64,000 nt of DNA from Phycisphaerales bacterium (GCA_020639095.1 JACKHH010000007.1:1-64000); one strand, 5' to 3'; counted from the first letter of the stretch, positions 27,761 to 37,052 are shown. The notes: a model not told the origin generated them from the letters alone. Program-made: numbers and translations.

Positions 27761-29148
27761 AGGTCGTCGGACTCGGAGTTTTCCTCACCGTCGACTTCGA
27801 CGGTGGCGATGATCGGGCGTTCAAATGCACCAGCCGATGGGCGAACCGCGAGCGTGCGGAACCACATCCATCCCGGTACGCGCGGCATATCCGCGACGCG
27901 GAGCAGCAGCGGAATCGTCAGCAGTCTGCCAACCGACGAGATGATGAAAATCACCGTGTACGCGTAGTGATTCACGCCCGTGAGCCGCAGCAGAAATCCG
28001 CCGAGGAGTGCGCCCGTCGCGATGGCCGACGCGTTGAGCACGTTGTACGACGTAAGGATGCTGGTGCGTTGTTCGTCGCGGATCATTTCGAAGAGCAGCA
28101 GGAACGTCGCAAACTCATAGGTCCCCCACATCACGCCGCTGATGACCTGGAGCACCACAAGATACGTGGGGCTTGGCGATACGCCCCACAGCACAGCCAG
28201 TGGAATCACGCCCACGCCGCCAATCCAGAGCAACGCCTTCGGCCCGAAGCGGCGCGCAAACGCACCAGCGGCTGGCATCGTTGCAGCCTTCGCGAGAAAC
28301 GCGGTGCCCAGCAGCATCATGTACGTCGCGTACGGCAGCTTGAGTTCGCCGAGCATGTACGGCGTAAAGTACGGAGCAGCCAGGTGTGTCGTCACCGTGA
28401 GCGCCAGCATGTACGCGATCAACCTGCTCTCGCGTTTGTGCAGACGGCGCACGAACGCGATCAGCGATACGCGTTGTTCATTCGCGATCGGCGATCGCGG
28501 CTCGCGTTGGCGCTTGAGGAAGCACGCGGAGATGAATCGCGCCAAGCACGCGACGACAAAGAGGATTGCGAACCCGGAAAGCCGGCGATCCTGGTTGGTC
28601 GCCCACTGAAGTATTCCGCCACCGGTCAACAATCCGCCGAGCACCGCGACCTGTGCGAGCAGTGATCGCTTCGAAAAGAACCCGGCACGCAGCGTTCGCG
28701 GAATCGCCCGCGACATCCACGTGTTCCACGCCGGTCCGGTGGCCATACCGGCAGCCCAGTAGAACGTGGCGATGAGGAACACCGCCCATGCGGGTATCCC
28801 GCCGCGGGCAGCGGCGAGTGCCAGCGGAACGAAGCACGCAGCCTGTGCGAACGCGCAAAGGATCACCCAGCGTCGATGCGTGCCCGCGAACTGAATCAGC
28901 CGCGGCGAGACGAGTTGCAGGCTCGCGCCCGCAAGCATGGGGACAGCCGCGGTGAGTCCCGCAAACACTTCGCCAAGTCCGACAGCGAGTACGAACGCGG
29001 GCAGGTAGGCTTCGCCGATGCCGACCATCACGCTGAACGCGGCACCATCGGCGATGCTCGCGCGCATACTGGTGCGCAGCGAACCGCTCGCGCGCGGACT
29101 CGCATTGCGGGTGAGCGATTCGTTGGGTGGTTCACTGACTGACGGCAA
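27757..29148 (-). CDS. Major facilitator superfamily transporter
   Basis: The 463-aa protein has about twelve hydrophobic segments in two halves separated by a charged loop (KRQREPRSPIANEQRV, about residues 215-230). This fits an MFS secondary transporter. No substrate signature is recognised. The start appears to be TTG 29148, preceded by AAGGGGA at proper spacing. ATG 29067 would shorten it by 27 residues without touching the first TM segment. The C-terminal about 40 residues are a polar, acidic cytoplasmic tail. Confidence 0.85.
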   Translation of the reverse strand: MPSVSEPPNESLTRNASPRASGSLRTSMRASIADGAAFSVMVGIGEAYLPAFVLAVGLGEVFAGLTAAVPMLAGASLQLVSPRLIQFAGTHRRWVILCAFAQAACFVPLALAAARGGIPAWAVFLIATFYWAAGMATGPAWNTWMSRAIPRTLRAGFFSKRSLLAQVAVLGGLLTGGGILQWATNQDRRLSGFAILFVVACLARFISACFLKRQREPRSPIANEQRVSLIAFVRRLHKRESRLIAYMLALTVTTHLAAPYFTPYMLGELKLPYATYMMLLGTAFLAKAATMPAAGAFARRFGPKALLWIGGVGVIPLAVLWGVSPSPTYLVVLQVISGVMWGTYEFATFLLLFEMIRDEQRTSILTSYNVLNASAIATGALLGGFLLRLTGVNHYAYTVIFIISSVGRLLTIPLLLRVADMPRVPGWMWFRTLAVRPSAGAFERPIIATVEVDGEENSESDDL

Positions 29149-29266
29149 AGTCCGTCCCCTTACGTGGATCGTCGCCGGCGAAAGCGCCGACGCATGTCCA
29201 TGGTAATGTTAGTCGGAAAACGTGAGGCGGCAGCTTGCGGACGATGATTCACTTCATTTGAAAGCT

Positions 29267-30100
29267 TTAGCGCAACGTGAAGAACACGACCACGGCGAGG
29301 GCCCAACAGTAATAGCAGAAGTAGTGCAATTTGGCGCGGTGCACCGCCACGAGCAGCAGCCGCAGCGCGACGTACCCCGTGACGGTCGCAACGAGGGTGC
29401 CGACGATGAGCGGGCCGTTGATCAGCGTCGATAGCTGATCGGTGCCGCTTTCGAGCACGTCCTTGGCTTTGAGGGCCGCGGCTCCGCAGATCGCGGGGAA
29501 GGCCATCAGGAAGCTGAACTCGCCCGCCCACTTGCGTTTCATCCCCAGCATCAGCGCCAGCGAGATGGTCGTGCCGCTTCGCGAGACGCCGGGCGTGATC
29601 GCGATGCCCTGTCCGGTTCCGACGATGATCGCCCGCCACCAGCCCATCCGCCGCCACCCGCGACGCGTTCGCGGCAGCTTTCCCGTGATCCAAAGCAGCG
29701 AACCGGTGAAGAGCAGACCGGCGGCGATCCATTGCGGTTTGTCGAAGGCCGCCTCCAGCGTGTCCTTGAGCCCCACGCCGATGATGCCCGTCGGCACGCA
29801 CGCGACCACACCGAGCAACGCGATGTGCAGGGCTGCGGGCCGGCGGCGCGGTTTGCTCGTGACGTCGCCAGCCAGACCGGAAGCAAAGCGGCGGACCTGC
29901 GAGAAGAAGACAGCCGTCACCGCGACCAGCGTGCCCAAATGGACCGCGAGATCGAAAACGATCATCGCGTTGGTATCCGGGTCCAAGTCCATCAGCCGCT
30001 GCACCAGCGCGAGATGCCCGCTGCTGCTAACCGGGAGGAACTCCGTCAGACCCTGGAGGACGCCCAGGACGATTCCCTGCAAGTAAGTGAGTTCGTTCAC
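29267..30100 (-). CDS. uppP: Undecaprenyl-diphosphatase UppP/BacA
   Basis: UppP recycles undecaprenyl pyrophosphate to the monophosphate lipid carrier used for cell-wall and surface-glycan assembly. The 277-aa integral membrane protein has the family motifs EFLPVSSSGHLAL (near residue 20) and PGVSRSGTTISLAL (about residue 170), and about eight TM segments. The start is GTG 30100, which overlaps the pgsA stop as GTGA. The longer upstream frame lies inside pgsA. Translational coupling with pgsA is likely. Confidence 0.95.
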   Translation of the reverse strand: MNELTYLQGIVLGVLQGLTEFLPVSSSGHLALVQRLMDLDPDTNAMIVFDLAVHLGTLVAVTAVFFSQVRRFASGLAGDVTSKPRRRPAALHIALLGVVACVPTGIIGVGLKDTLEAAFDKPQWIAAGLLFTGSLLWITGKLPRTRRGWRRMGWWRAIIVGTGQGIAITPGVSRSGTTISLALMLGMKRKWAGEFSFLMAFPAICGAAALKAKDVLESGTDQLSTLINGPLIVGTLVATVTGYVALRLLLVAVHRAKLHYFCYYCWALAVVVFFTLR

Positions 30101-30711
30101 GCGGCGTCGGCCTCGCTGAGAACGTGCCGCGATTGCATCAGGTAGGGCAGCATCGAAAGTGTGGTCACCGCCACCGTGAGCCAGGCGAGCGCCGTCTTGA
30201 TCCACGCGAACGACGGGCCGTTCGCGGTCGGGTCGATGTGGGCAACGAAGAACATGAGCACGGGGGCGGTGATGCTTTGCAGCACCATCTTGGCTTTTCC
30301 AAAGTTCACCGCGCCGAAGGAGATGCCCCGCGCCTCGGAGAACCCGCGCAAACCCGTCACCAGCAACTCGCGCCCGAGGATCACCACGACCATCCACGGG
30401 TACATGCGCGTCGCCTGCTGGCCGCTTTCCTCATGAAAACTGGAGCCCGCGAGGAAGACGAACGCACCGCACACCAACACCTTGTCGACGAACGGATCGA
30501 GCACCCGGCCCATCGCGGTGACTTGGTTGTGCTTGCGCGCCAGGTAGCCGTCGAGCCAGTCGGTCGCGGCTGCCACGATGAAAATGACGATGCACACGTC
30601 GAGCACCCAGGGGTGCGGCGTGCGGATGTCGAACTGCGCGAGGAATGCGAAGAAGACGATCGCAAGCACCAGCCGGGCGAGGGTGATCTGGTTGGGGAGG
30701 TTGAGCTTCAT
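30097..30711 (-). CDS. pgsA: CDP-diacylglycerol--glycerol-3-phosphate 3-phosphatidyltransferase
   Basis: PgsA makes phosphatidylglycerophosphate from CDP-diacylglycerol, the product of CdsA (18.5 kb). The CDP-alcohol phosphotransferase signature DG-x2-AR-x8-G-x3-D-x3-D is complete (DGYLARKHNQVTAMGRVLDP plus FVD, about residues 58-82). It has about five membrane segments and opens with MKLNLPNQITLARL, typical of PgsA. ATG 30711 is preferred over TTG 30717. The stop overlaps uppP. Confidence 0.93.
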   Translation of the reverse strand: MKLNLPNQITLARLVLAIVFFAFLAQFDIRTPHPWVLDVCIVIFIVAAATDWLDGYLARKHNQVTAMGRVLDPFVDKVLVCGAFVFLAGSSFHEESGQQATRMYPWMVVVILGRELLVTGLRGFSEARGISFGAVNFGKAKMVLQSITAPVLMFFVAHIDPTANGPSFAWIKTALAWLTVAVTTLSMLPYLMQSRHVLSEADAA

Positions 30712-30802
30712 CGGCAAAGCGGATGGTCAATGCATGTCGCGATCGTGCCCAGGTCCATCCATGAACCTGTTGTCGCAAGCTGTTTTCTGTTGCGACGTAT
30801 AT

Positions 30803-30886
30803 CAGAACCCCTCGCGCCAAGCGAGCGGCAATTGTGCGATTGCACTAGGTCGTCGTTCGGCCCCGCGCTTGGCGCCCGGGGTTCTG
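30803..30886. repeat. Family G inverted repeat pair
   Basis: ATCAGAACCCCTCGCGCCAA at about 30800-30820 faces CGCTTGGCGCCCGGGGTTCTGAT at about 30867-30889. They form a long imperfect stem between pgsA and rimO. The same AGAACCCC...GCCAAGC...GGGG unit recurs at 48183, 50821, 51093 and 60850. Confidence 0.7.
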
Positions 30887-30890
30887 ATGC

Positions 30891-32270
30891 CTACGCCAGC
30901 GTGGTCAGACGCACGTCGCTGGGTTCGGCGATCAGGTCGTAGTCGACCGAGCCGGTGCAGCGGACGCGGACGAAGTCGCCCGGGTTGAACGGCCCGCCGC
31001 GCACCCAAGTGACGCTGTCGACCTCGGGAGCTTGGCCCGCATGCCGCGCCGGCTGATGCGGTTCGCCCTTGCCGATATCGACGGGCGGTCCGTCAATGAT
31101 CACCTCGAACGACTGGCCGCGACGCTTCGCATTCTTCGCGAAGGCGATCTCCTGCTGCGTAAGCATGAGTTCCTCGCGACGACGCAACTTGGTTTCGTCG
31201 TCGAGCTGCTCTTTCATGCGGCCCGACGGGGTATCCGGTTCCAGCGAGTACGGGAAAACACCCAGGGCGTCAAACTCGTATTCGCGGATGAACGCGAGCA
31301 ATTCCTGGTGCTCCTCCTCCGTCTCGCCAGGGAAGCCGCTAATCAACGTGGTACGCAGCGCGACGTCGGGCATCCGCGTGCGAATGCGGTCGAGCAAGTC
31401 GATCGTTTCCTTGCGCGTCACGCGACGGTGCATGCCCTTGAGCACGCGGTCGCTGATGTGCTGGAGCGGCATGTCGACGTACTTGACGATCTTCGCGCAG
31501 TCCGCGATAGCGTCAATCATCGCGTCTGAGAACACCGACGGGTACACGTACATCAATCGCAACCACGAAACGCCATCGACGCGGTCGAGTTCGCGAAGCA
31601 GTCCCGCGAGACCCGGTTCGTAATCGAAGTCGAATCCGTAGCTGCTCGTGTCCTGGCCGATGAGGGAAAGCTCCACGGCGCCGTCCGCGACCAGTTCACG
31701 CGCTTCGCGCAGGACGATCTCCGGCGGCTTGCAGTGCATCGGTCCGCGGATCGACGGGATGGTGCAGAAGGTACATTTCTGGTCGCAACCCTCGCTGATG
31801 CGCAGATACGCCCAGTGTCGCGGTGTGATCCGCAGGCGCGCCACGTCGAGATTGACGAACGGGTGATAGTCGCCGAGATACTGATCGACCTCTTTGCGTT
31901 TGCGTTTTCCGGTGAGCACCGCCTGCACCACGTCGTCGCGGCGATGCACGCCGACCAGCGCGTCGATGCCTGGAACGCGATCGCTGATCGCCGTGCCGTC
32001 GCGCTGCACCAGGCAACCGGCGACGACGATGCGCTTAAGCCGCGACTTGCGATTGTGCTTCGACCGAACAAGTTCGCCGATCACCTCATCGGCTTCGGTG
32101 CGCGAGGCTTCGAGAAACCCGCACGTGTTGACCACGACGACGTCGGCGTCATTCTCGTCGGCGCAGAACTCGCACCCGGCTTCGGCGAGCTGGCCGAGCA
32201 TCTTCTCCGAATCGACGGTATTCTTGGCGCAGCCAAGTGAGACAAAGGCGACGCGCGTGGGCTGGGTCAT
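30891..32270 (-). CDS. rimO: Ribosomal protein S12 methylthiotransferase RimO
   Basis: RimO is a radical-SAM enzyme that methylthiolates the conserved Asp of ribosomal protein S12. The 459-aa protein starts at ATG 32270 (MTQPTRVAFVSLGCAKNTVD). The extra upstream frame is not family-like. The N-terminal UPF0004 domain has conserved cysteines (SLGCAKN, NTCGFLE, AGCLVQRD) for the auxiliary cluster. The radical-SAM cluster CDQKCTFC lies near residue 160, and a C-terminal TRAM domain ends the protein. SLGCAKNTVDSE and the CTIPSIRG segment favour RimO over MiaB. It is divergent from a groES-like gene over a 224-base region. Confidence 0.95.
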   Translation of the reverse strand: MTQPTRVAFVSLGCAKNTVDSEKMLGQLAEAGCEFCADENDADVVVVNTCGFLEASRTEADEVIGELVRSKHNRKSRLKRIVVAGCLVQRDGTAISDRVPGIDALVGVHRRDDVVQAVLTGKRKRKEVDQYLGDYHPFVNLDVARLRITPRHWAYLRISEGCDQKCTFCTIPSIRGPMHCKPPEIVLREARELVADGAVELSLIGQDTSSYGFDFDYEPGLAGLLRELDRVDGVSWLRLMYVYPSVFSDAMIDAIADCAKIVKYVDMPLQHISDRVLKGMHRRVTRKETIDLLDRIRTRMPDVALRTTLISGFPGETEEEHQELLAFIREYEFDALGVFPYSLEPDTPSGRMKEQLDDETKLRRREELMLTQQEIAFAKNAKRRGQSFEVIIDGPPVDIGKGEPHQPARHAGQAPEVDSVTWVRGGPFNPGDFVRVRCTGSVDYDLIAEPSDVRLTTLA

Positions 32271-32494
32271 GTTCAGTAGACTCGCGTAATATTCGGTCCA
32301 AACCTCGCGGGCATTGTAGTGTGCGTCGCGGATTAGTGAAGCGCGGGCGCTGTTTCCAGGGGTTGGTGAAGTGCGTTCGCAACCGGCGAAATGTTTGCAC
32401 GTTTGCCGGGCCTCCGCATACAATCCCGCCAGCGAAGCAAGCAGGATTTAGCGATATTCGGACGTAGCAGGCAGCGATGCCCGGGAGCGACCAC

Positions 32495-32815
32495 ATGGCG
32501 GAGAAGACCAACGCACGCGCCAAGCTGGAAACCGTTGAACCCCTCGGGGAACGCGTGCTGATCCGCAAGGACGAGGACAAGAAACGCACCAAGGGCGGTA
32601 TCGAACTGCCCGATTCCGTCGAGATCCCCACGATCACCGGACGCATCGTCGCCGTCTCCGCGCAAATCGAAGCCGATGACGACTTCCCCATCCGCCAGTA
32701 CGACAAGGTGCTCTTCAACCCCAAGCGCGCCATCCCGGTCGATTTCGAAGCCGACAACCAGCTTTTCGTCGTGCCGATCGAAGACGTCGTCGCGGTCTTC
32801 CGCAAAGTGAAATGA
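32495..32815 (+). CDS. Solo divergent GroES-like co-chaperonin
   Basis: The start at ATG 32495 has GGGAG seven bases before it. The 106-aa product follows the Cpn10 fold pattern: PLGERVLIRKDEDKKRTKGG (start and mobile loop), IELPDSVEIPTITGRIVAVS, QYDKVLFNPK and VVPIEDVVAVFRK. It departs from typical GroES in the roof loop and the last strand, and is not beside a groEL. With copies at 11.1 and 46.0 kb it makes a third GroES-type gene in the window. It may cap one of the divergent GroEL rings or have another role. It is divergent from rimO and followed by the BtpA-like gene. Confidence 0.85.
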   Translation: MAEKTNARAKLETVEPLGERVLIRKDEDKKRTKGGIELPDSVEIPTITGRIVAVSAQIEADDDFPIRQYDKVLFNPKRAIPVDFEADNQLFVVPIEDVVAVFRKVK

Positions 32816-32854
32816 TCGTCCCCAAGGTGAAACTCCATCTCCAAGGTGATTGAC

Positions 32855-33661
32855 GTGCCCAACGAGCCAACCTTCTCCACACCACTGCTGATTGGAATGA
32901 TCCACCTGCCGCCGCTGCCGGGCAGCCCCGGGTTTGCGGGCGGTGGTTCTGGTAATGGTGCCGGCGGTTTCATCGAGCATGCCCTGCGCGACGCGCGAAC
33001 GCTGGCGGACGCGGGCTTTCGCTATGCGATGGTTGAGAATTTCGGCGACGCGCCGTTCGCAGCCGATTGTGTCGCGCCGGAGACGGTGGCGGCGATGGCG
33101 TTGGTGGTGTACGAGGTGCGGCGGGCGACCGGGCTGTCGGTGGGCGTGAACTGTTTGCGGAATGACGCGCGTTCGGCACTGGGCGTGGCTGCCAGTGCGG
33201 GCGCGGACTACATCCGTGTGAACGTGCACTCGGGAATGGCTGCGACCGATCAGGGCATGATTACCGGTAAAGCCGATCAAACGGTGCGCGCGCGGTCGCG
33301 CATCTGCCCGCAGGTGCGCATCTTCGCCGACGTACACGTGAAGCACGCGGTGCCAATCAACCAGCCGGACATCGCGCTGGCGGCGGAGGAAACTGCCTAT
33401 CGCGGAAAGGCCGATGCAATCATCGTTTCCGGTTCGAGCACGGGCAGGCCGGTGGACCTCGCCGCACTTACGCAGGTCAAGCAGGCTGTGCCCGACAAGC
33501 TGGTGCTCGTCGGCAGCGGGGCGACGGCGGACTCAATCGGTGCATTGCTCGATGCGTGCGATGGCGCGATCGTAGGGTCGTCGTTGAAGCCCGGCGGTGA
33601 TATCGCGGCAGCGATCGATGCGACGCTGGCGAAGCGATTCATGCAGGCGGTGGGTGCGTGA
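32855..33661 (+). CDS. BtpA/SgcQ-family TIM-barrel protein
   Basis: The 268-aa product opens with LLIGMIHLPPLPGSPG and contains GFRYAMVENFGDAPF, ADYIRVNVHSGMAATDQG and DAIIVSGSSTGRP, all hallmarks of the BtpA family. Cyanobacterial BtpA affects photosystem I biogenesis, and the wider family includes SgcQ of a sugar-utilisation cluster. In a non-photosynthetic bacterium the role is unknown; a phosphate-binding aldolase-like or nucleosidase-type activity is possible. AAGGTGA favours GTG 32855 over GTG 32846. It follows the solo groES by 39 bases. Confidence 0.85.
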   Translation: MPNEPTFSTPLLIGMIHLPPLPGSPGFAGGGSGNGAGGFIEHALRDARTLADAGFRYAMVENFGDAPFAADCVAPETVAAMALVVYEVRRATGLSVGVNCLRNDARSALGVAASAGADYIRVNVHSGMAATDQGMITGKADQTVRARSRICPQVRIFADVHVKHAVPINQPDIALAAEETAYRGKADAIIVSGSSTGRPVDLAALTQVKQAVPDKLVLVGSGATADSIGALLDACDGAIVGSSLKPGGDIAAAIDATLAKRFMQAVGA

Positions 33662-33677
33662 ACGCGGATCGAAGCGC

Positions 33678-33865
33678 GTAGGGTGGGCATTGCCCACCAA
33701 GCGAATCGTATTGTGGTGCAGGCATCTTGCCTGCACATGCAGCCAGGATGGCTGCACCAAAAACGGTCGGCAATGCGCTCACCGCATTCAGAAAATGATT
33801 CGTGACGTTCCTTCGAGAATTGCGCCCGTCGCAATTCGGATGGTGGGCAGTGCCCACCCTACGAT
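33678..33865. repeat. Families C and B hairpin cluster
   Basis: The cluster contains GGTGGGCATTGCCCACC at 33681-33697, the double family B unit (GTGGTGCAGGCATCTTGCC and AGCCAGGATGGCTGCACC) at 33714-33758, and GGTGGGCAGTGCCCACC at 33841-33857. The order and content match 3294-3425. It fills the gap between the BtpA-like and S66 genes. Confidence 0.8.
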
Positions 33866-33868
33866 TCC

Positions 33869-34951
33869 ATGACCAAACCGATTCTTTATATCGCAGCCCC
33901 CGCGAGTCCGGGCACGACCGTGCTGGCTGCGTTGGGAATTCCCAGTGCGGAGGCGTTTCTCGACAAGATCCAGGAAGTCGTTGGCGACGCGTTTGTCGTA
34001 CGCGGTAAGCCGGCGCTCATCGACGGAGAATACGACGACAAGCACGGCGGTCGGCGCGATGATGCCGCCCGCGTGCGCGAACTCAATCGCGTGATGGCTG
34101 ATGACCGTGTTGCCGGTCTGGTCGCGGCGCGCGGCGGCGGGTGGATGACGCGGATTCTCCCCGACCTGGATTTCTCGCTGCTCGATCGCCGCAAGACGAC
34201 GTTCACGGTGTTCGGGTTCAGCGAGATTACGCCGATGGTGAATCTCGTGGGGCTGCGGCGCAAGGGGCTCGGATGCTACTACATGACACCGGGCTTTCCC
34301 GTGAGCGGGATGTCGCGGTGGGGCAGGTTGAACATCGACAAAATCGCACCGGGCAAAAGGCTCACGGGCAAGCGGGCGTACGATTTCGCCGAGCGCTGGG
34401 CGAAGGGCAAACGCGACGAGCAATTCGCTCAGTATTTTCGCGATGTCACCGCGATCCTGACGGGCAAAGCCCCGCAACGGGCGCTGACCGGCAAACTGGT
34501 AGCCGGGCGCTTGCCGAAGACGTCGACCGCGACGTTCATCGGCGGCTGCATGTCGCTGGTGACCCCGCTCACCGTGGCTGCTTATCAGAAGGTCATCTCG
34601 CCGCGCGGCAAATGGATCGTGCTGGAGGACCTTGAGGAATACCCCTATCGCATCGATCGGCAGATCGCGCACCTCAAGCTCGCGGGCTGGTTCGAGCAGT
34701 GCGCCGGCGTGATGATCGGCGACTTCCACATGGGCGACGACGACCAGCAAGCCGAGACGCTGGAAATTCTCAAATTCCACCTGCCCAAGGGCCGCAAGCT
34801 TCCGATCATCACCACCAGCGAAGTAGGCCACACCTGGCCGCAAGCCGTCCTGCCCATCGGCAAACCGGCGAGGCTCCGCACGGACGAGCGTGCTCGTGGA
34901 CGATCCGACATCGCAATTGATGTTGATTGGTCTGGCTACCGCGCAGACTAG
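33869..34951 (+). CDS. LD-carboxypeptidase/MccF-type serine peptidase (family S66)
   Basis: The 360-aa S66 peptidase has the full Ser-Glu-His triad: Ser118 in FGFSEIT, Glu253 in VLEDLEEYPYRID and His321 in GHTWPQAVLPIG. Family members trim muropeptides (LD-carboxypeptidase) or inactivate microcin C-like peptides (MccF). The ARGGGWMTRILPDLD segment before the nucleophile is typical. The protein has no signal peptide, so a cytoplasmic peptidoglycan-recycling role is reasonable. It starts immediately after a repeat cluster, without a clear ribosome site. Confidence 0.88.
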   Translation: MTKPILYIAAPASPGTTVLAALGIPSAEAFLDKIQEVVGDAFVVRGKPALIDGEYDDKHGGRRDDAARVRELNRVMADDRVAGLVAARGGGWMTRILPDLDFSLLDRRKTTFTVFGFSEITPMVNLVGLRRKGLGCYYMTPGFPVSGMSRWGRLNIDKIAPGKRLTGKRAYDFAERWAKGKRDEQFAQYFRDVTAILTGKAPQRALTGKLVAGRLPKTSTATFIGGCMSLVTPLTVAAYQKVISPRGKWIVLEDLEEYPYRIDRQIAHLKLAGWFEQCAGVMIGDFHMGDDDQQAETLEILKFHLPKGRKLPIITTSEVGHTWPQAVLPIGKPARLRTDERARGRSDIAIDVDWSGYRAD

Positions 34952-35008
34952 GCTGGCGAGCATTGCCTTCGTGTTTCTTCGCATCCCCAAATCCGTTGGG
35001 CCTGCGTA

Positions 35009-35170
35009 CTGGCAACTGATGCTTGCGCGAGCTCGTACTTCACCTTCCAACCGCTCCGCACCTTCGCCGGCTGCGTGTGGATGCTGTTCGCACGCCCGAT
35101 GACCGGCAGCATCATCCCGGGTGTGCTCGCCCACATGGTGATCAACTCTCTCGCCTGGGTTGAGTGGTAA
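35009..35170 (+). pseudogene. C-terminal remnant of a CPBP (CAAX protease-like) membrane protein
   Basis: No start codon or signal precedes this frame, which ends at TAA 35168-35170. It reads FTFQPLRTFAGCVWMLFARP and then GSIIPGVLAHMVINSLAW, which looks like the last helices of CPBP/CAAX-type intramembrane proteases (the small-x-LAH-x3-N motif). Just upstream, a different frame gives a hydrophobic piece (LASIAFVFLRIP), suggesting a frameshift or deletion. From 35171 to 35465 I see no gene. Confidence 0.45.
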
Positions 35171-35465
35171 CCCACCCGCTATGCAGTGGCAGCGGAATTC
35201 GCCGATTTCACAACCGGTGACTCGGCGGAGTTCGAGGTCGCGGCCGCTTCGTGCCGGCTCGAAAGGCCGGAGAGTTTCCCCAATTCCCCAGCCTGCGAGT
35301 AGCTGGGATGCTCCGCTCACGAATCCGCGCGCGGGCGAAAACTAAGCATTGGCATTTCCAGTTGAACCCTTACGCGCCGACTCGTACACTTGCAGCCCAC
35401 GGCGGCTAATTGCACATGGTCGGGAGCCTGTTGCATCGCCGCCACGTCCCAGGTGCGCGGTCATC

Positions 35466-36434
35466 ATGTCTTCCCCAATGTCGACAAATGCGCGTGCAAT
35501 CCGCTCCGTGCGCGCATCCGTACGGTGGTACGCAGTCGGTACCGCGGGTTCGCGTATCCGCGTGCTCGCATTCAGTGCAATCGTCGCAATAGCCGCGCGC
35601 ACGCAAGCGGCTGTCCTCTTCGGCGAGGACTTCGAAAGCGGCAACGCCCAGGGCTGGACCATGGGCCCCGCCGCCGGCGACACCGCCACGCAAGGCGCTT
35701 GGATCATCGGCGATCCCGTCGGTGCTGTTAACGACGGCGAACCCTCGCAACCCGAGTTCCCCGCAAACGGCAGCGGCTGCGCATTCACCGGCCAGAACCC
35801 AACCGGTTCGCCGTCCGCCTACGATGTAGACGACGGCGTCGCGTGGCTGCTTTCACCACCCATCGACCTGACCTCAACCCATACTGCAACCCTCACCTAC
35901 ACCCGCTGGTACTACCTCCACGACCTGAATGAAGACGACAAGGATTACTTCAAGGTGCAGGTTCGCGATGTCAATTCCTCCGCGTGGACAACCGTGGAGT
36001 TTCTCGGCGATGATGTGAATTACAATGCCTGGGAACAGGTGAGTTATTCGCTTGAGGGGTTGGTCACACTGCCCGCGACGATTCGCGTCCGGTTCGGCGC
36101 GTCGGATGGTCCCTACGCGCCCGGCTTTGATACCAAGTTCAACATCATCGAAGGCGCGATCGACGACGTCCAAATCACGGGTACTGCTGGTTGCACCAGC
36201 GATACCGACTGCGCCGCCACCGAATACTGCGACCTGTCGGGCGAATGCGCGCCCTACGGCGATGGCGATTTCGATCACGACGGTGACGTGGACCTGGCTG
36301 ATTTGCGCGCGTTTCAGTGTTGTTTCGGATTGGTGGCCGCCGATGACTGCCTGCCCGCCAACCTCGCCGGCGACGTGCTCATCTGGCACGAAGACGCCAT
36401 CGCCATCGTCGACAATGCCAGCGGCCCGCACTGA
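35466..36434 (+). CDS. Secreted protein with jelly-roll domain and dockerin-like tail
   Basis: The protein begins with a long basic n-region and a hydrophobic segment (IRVLAFSAIVAIAARTQAA), giving a mature start near VLFGEDFESG. The FEDFESG-x-GW opening and the following beta-rich about 180 residues match the MAM/lectin-like jelly-roll also seen in the 5929-9000 protease. Then comes a Cys-rich linker (CTSDTDCAATEYCDLSGEC) and a dockerin-like DFDHDGDVDLADLRAFQCC. ATG 35466 or 35478 could be the start. Binding or catalytic function is unknown. Confidence 0.7.
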   Translation: MSSPMSTNARAIRSVRASVRWYAVGTAGSRIRVLAFSAIVAIAARTQAAVLFGEDFESGNAQGWTMGPAAGDTATQGAWIIGDPVGAVNDGEPSQPEFPANGSGCAFTGQNPTGSPSAYDVDDGVAWLLSPPIDLTSTHTATLTYTRWYYLHDLNEDDKDYFKVQVRDVNSSAWTTVEFLGDDVNYNAWEQVSYSLEGLVTLPATIRVRFGASDGPYAPGFDTKFNIIEGAIDDVQITGTAGCTSDTDCAATEYCDLSGECAPYGDGDFDHDGDVDLADLRAFQCCFGLVAADDCLPANLAGDVLIWHEDAIAIVDNASGPH

Positions 36435-36629
36435 CCGCGACTATCGGCCCGCAGGTTGCAATTCACGCCCGAACTCAACTGCCACTTTCTTGGGAAATTA
36501 TGCAGACGCCGCGGCGCCATTCGGTTATGATAAGGTGTACGGGCCGGTAGAGATTTGGAGCAGTTCGGTACGGACTAAAGGGCAGTTTCGAGCCACGGCA
36601 AGTCGGTCGGGATTCATGGGAGTGTCGCC

Positions 36630-37052
36630 ATGACCTACACGCCATCTGAGTCGGAACGATCGGTGGCAGCAGCGGTGCAGGTGCTGTCCGTTGGGTTGTT
36701 TTTCATCCCCGCGCTCGTCATTCTGCAAACGCGCTGGAAGGAGTCCCCATACATCCAGCTTTGGGCGAAAGCCAATCTCATCTGGTCGCTGTTCCTGGTT
36801 GTTCCCTTGGTTACGCTCGTGCTGTTGCGTCTTCTCGTCGATGCGGGGGACGTCTACTTCGTTGTCTGGTCGGCCCACATGATGATGGTGGTTGTCTGCG
36901 CTTTTGCGTCCATGTTCAACCGGCCCATCGGCTATTTCATCATCACCAAGCGGTACTGCCGCGCGGAAATGGCGGGCGTCTTCGGCGCTGCCATGGTACC
37001 CGACTACAAACCAACCGCCACCGCGAAGACCTCCTCCGATATGCTCGACTGA
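36630..37052 (+). CDS. Small integral membrane protein, unknown function
   Basis: The 140-aa product starts after GGGAG and has about three hydrophobic segments (about residues 15-32, 46-68 and 76-95) with a polar C-terminal tail. The general layout resembles small four-helix DUF4870/Tic20-like proteins, but similarity is too weak to name it. It stands alone. The 320 bases downstream contain no recognisable gene and probably hold the promoter of the DUF1573 gene. Confidence 0.6.
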   Translation: MTYTPSESERSVAAAVQVLSVGLFFIPALVILQTRWKESPYIQLWAKANLIWSLFLVVPLVTLVLLRLLVDAGDVYFVVWSAHMMMVVVCAFASMFNRPIGYFIITKRYCRAEMAGVFGAAMVPDYKPTATAKTSSDMLD

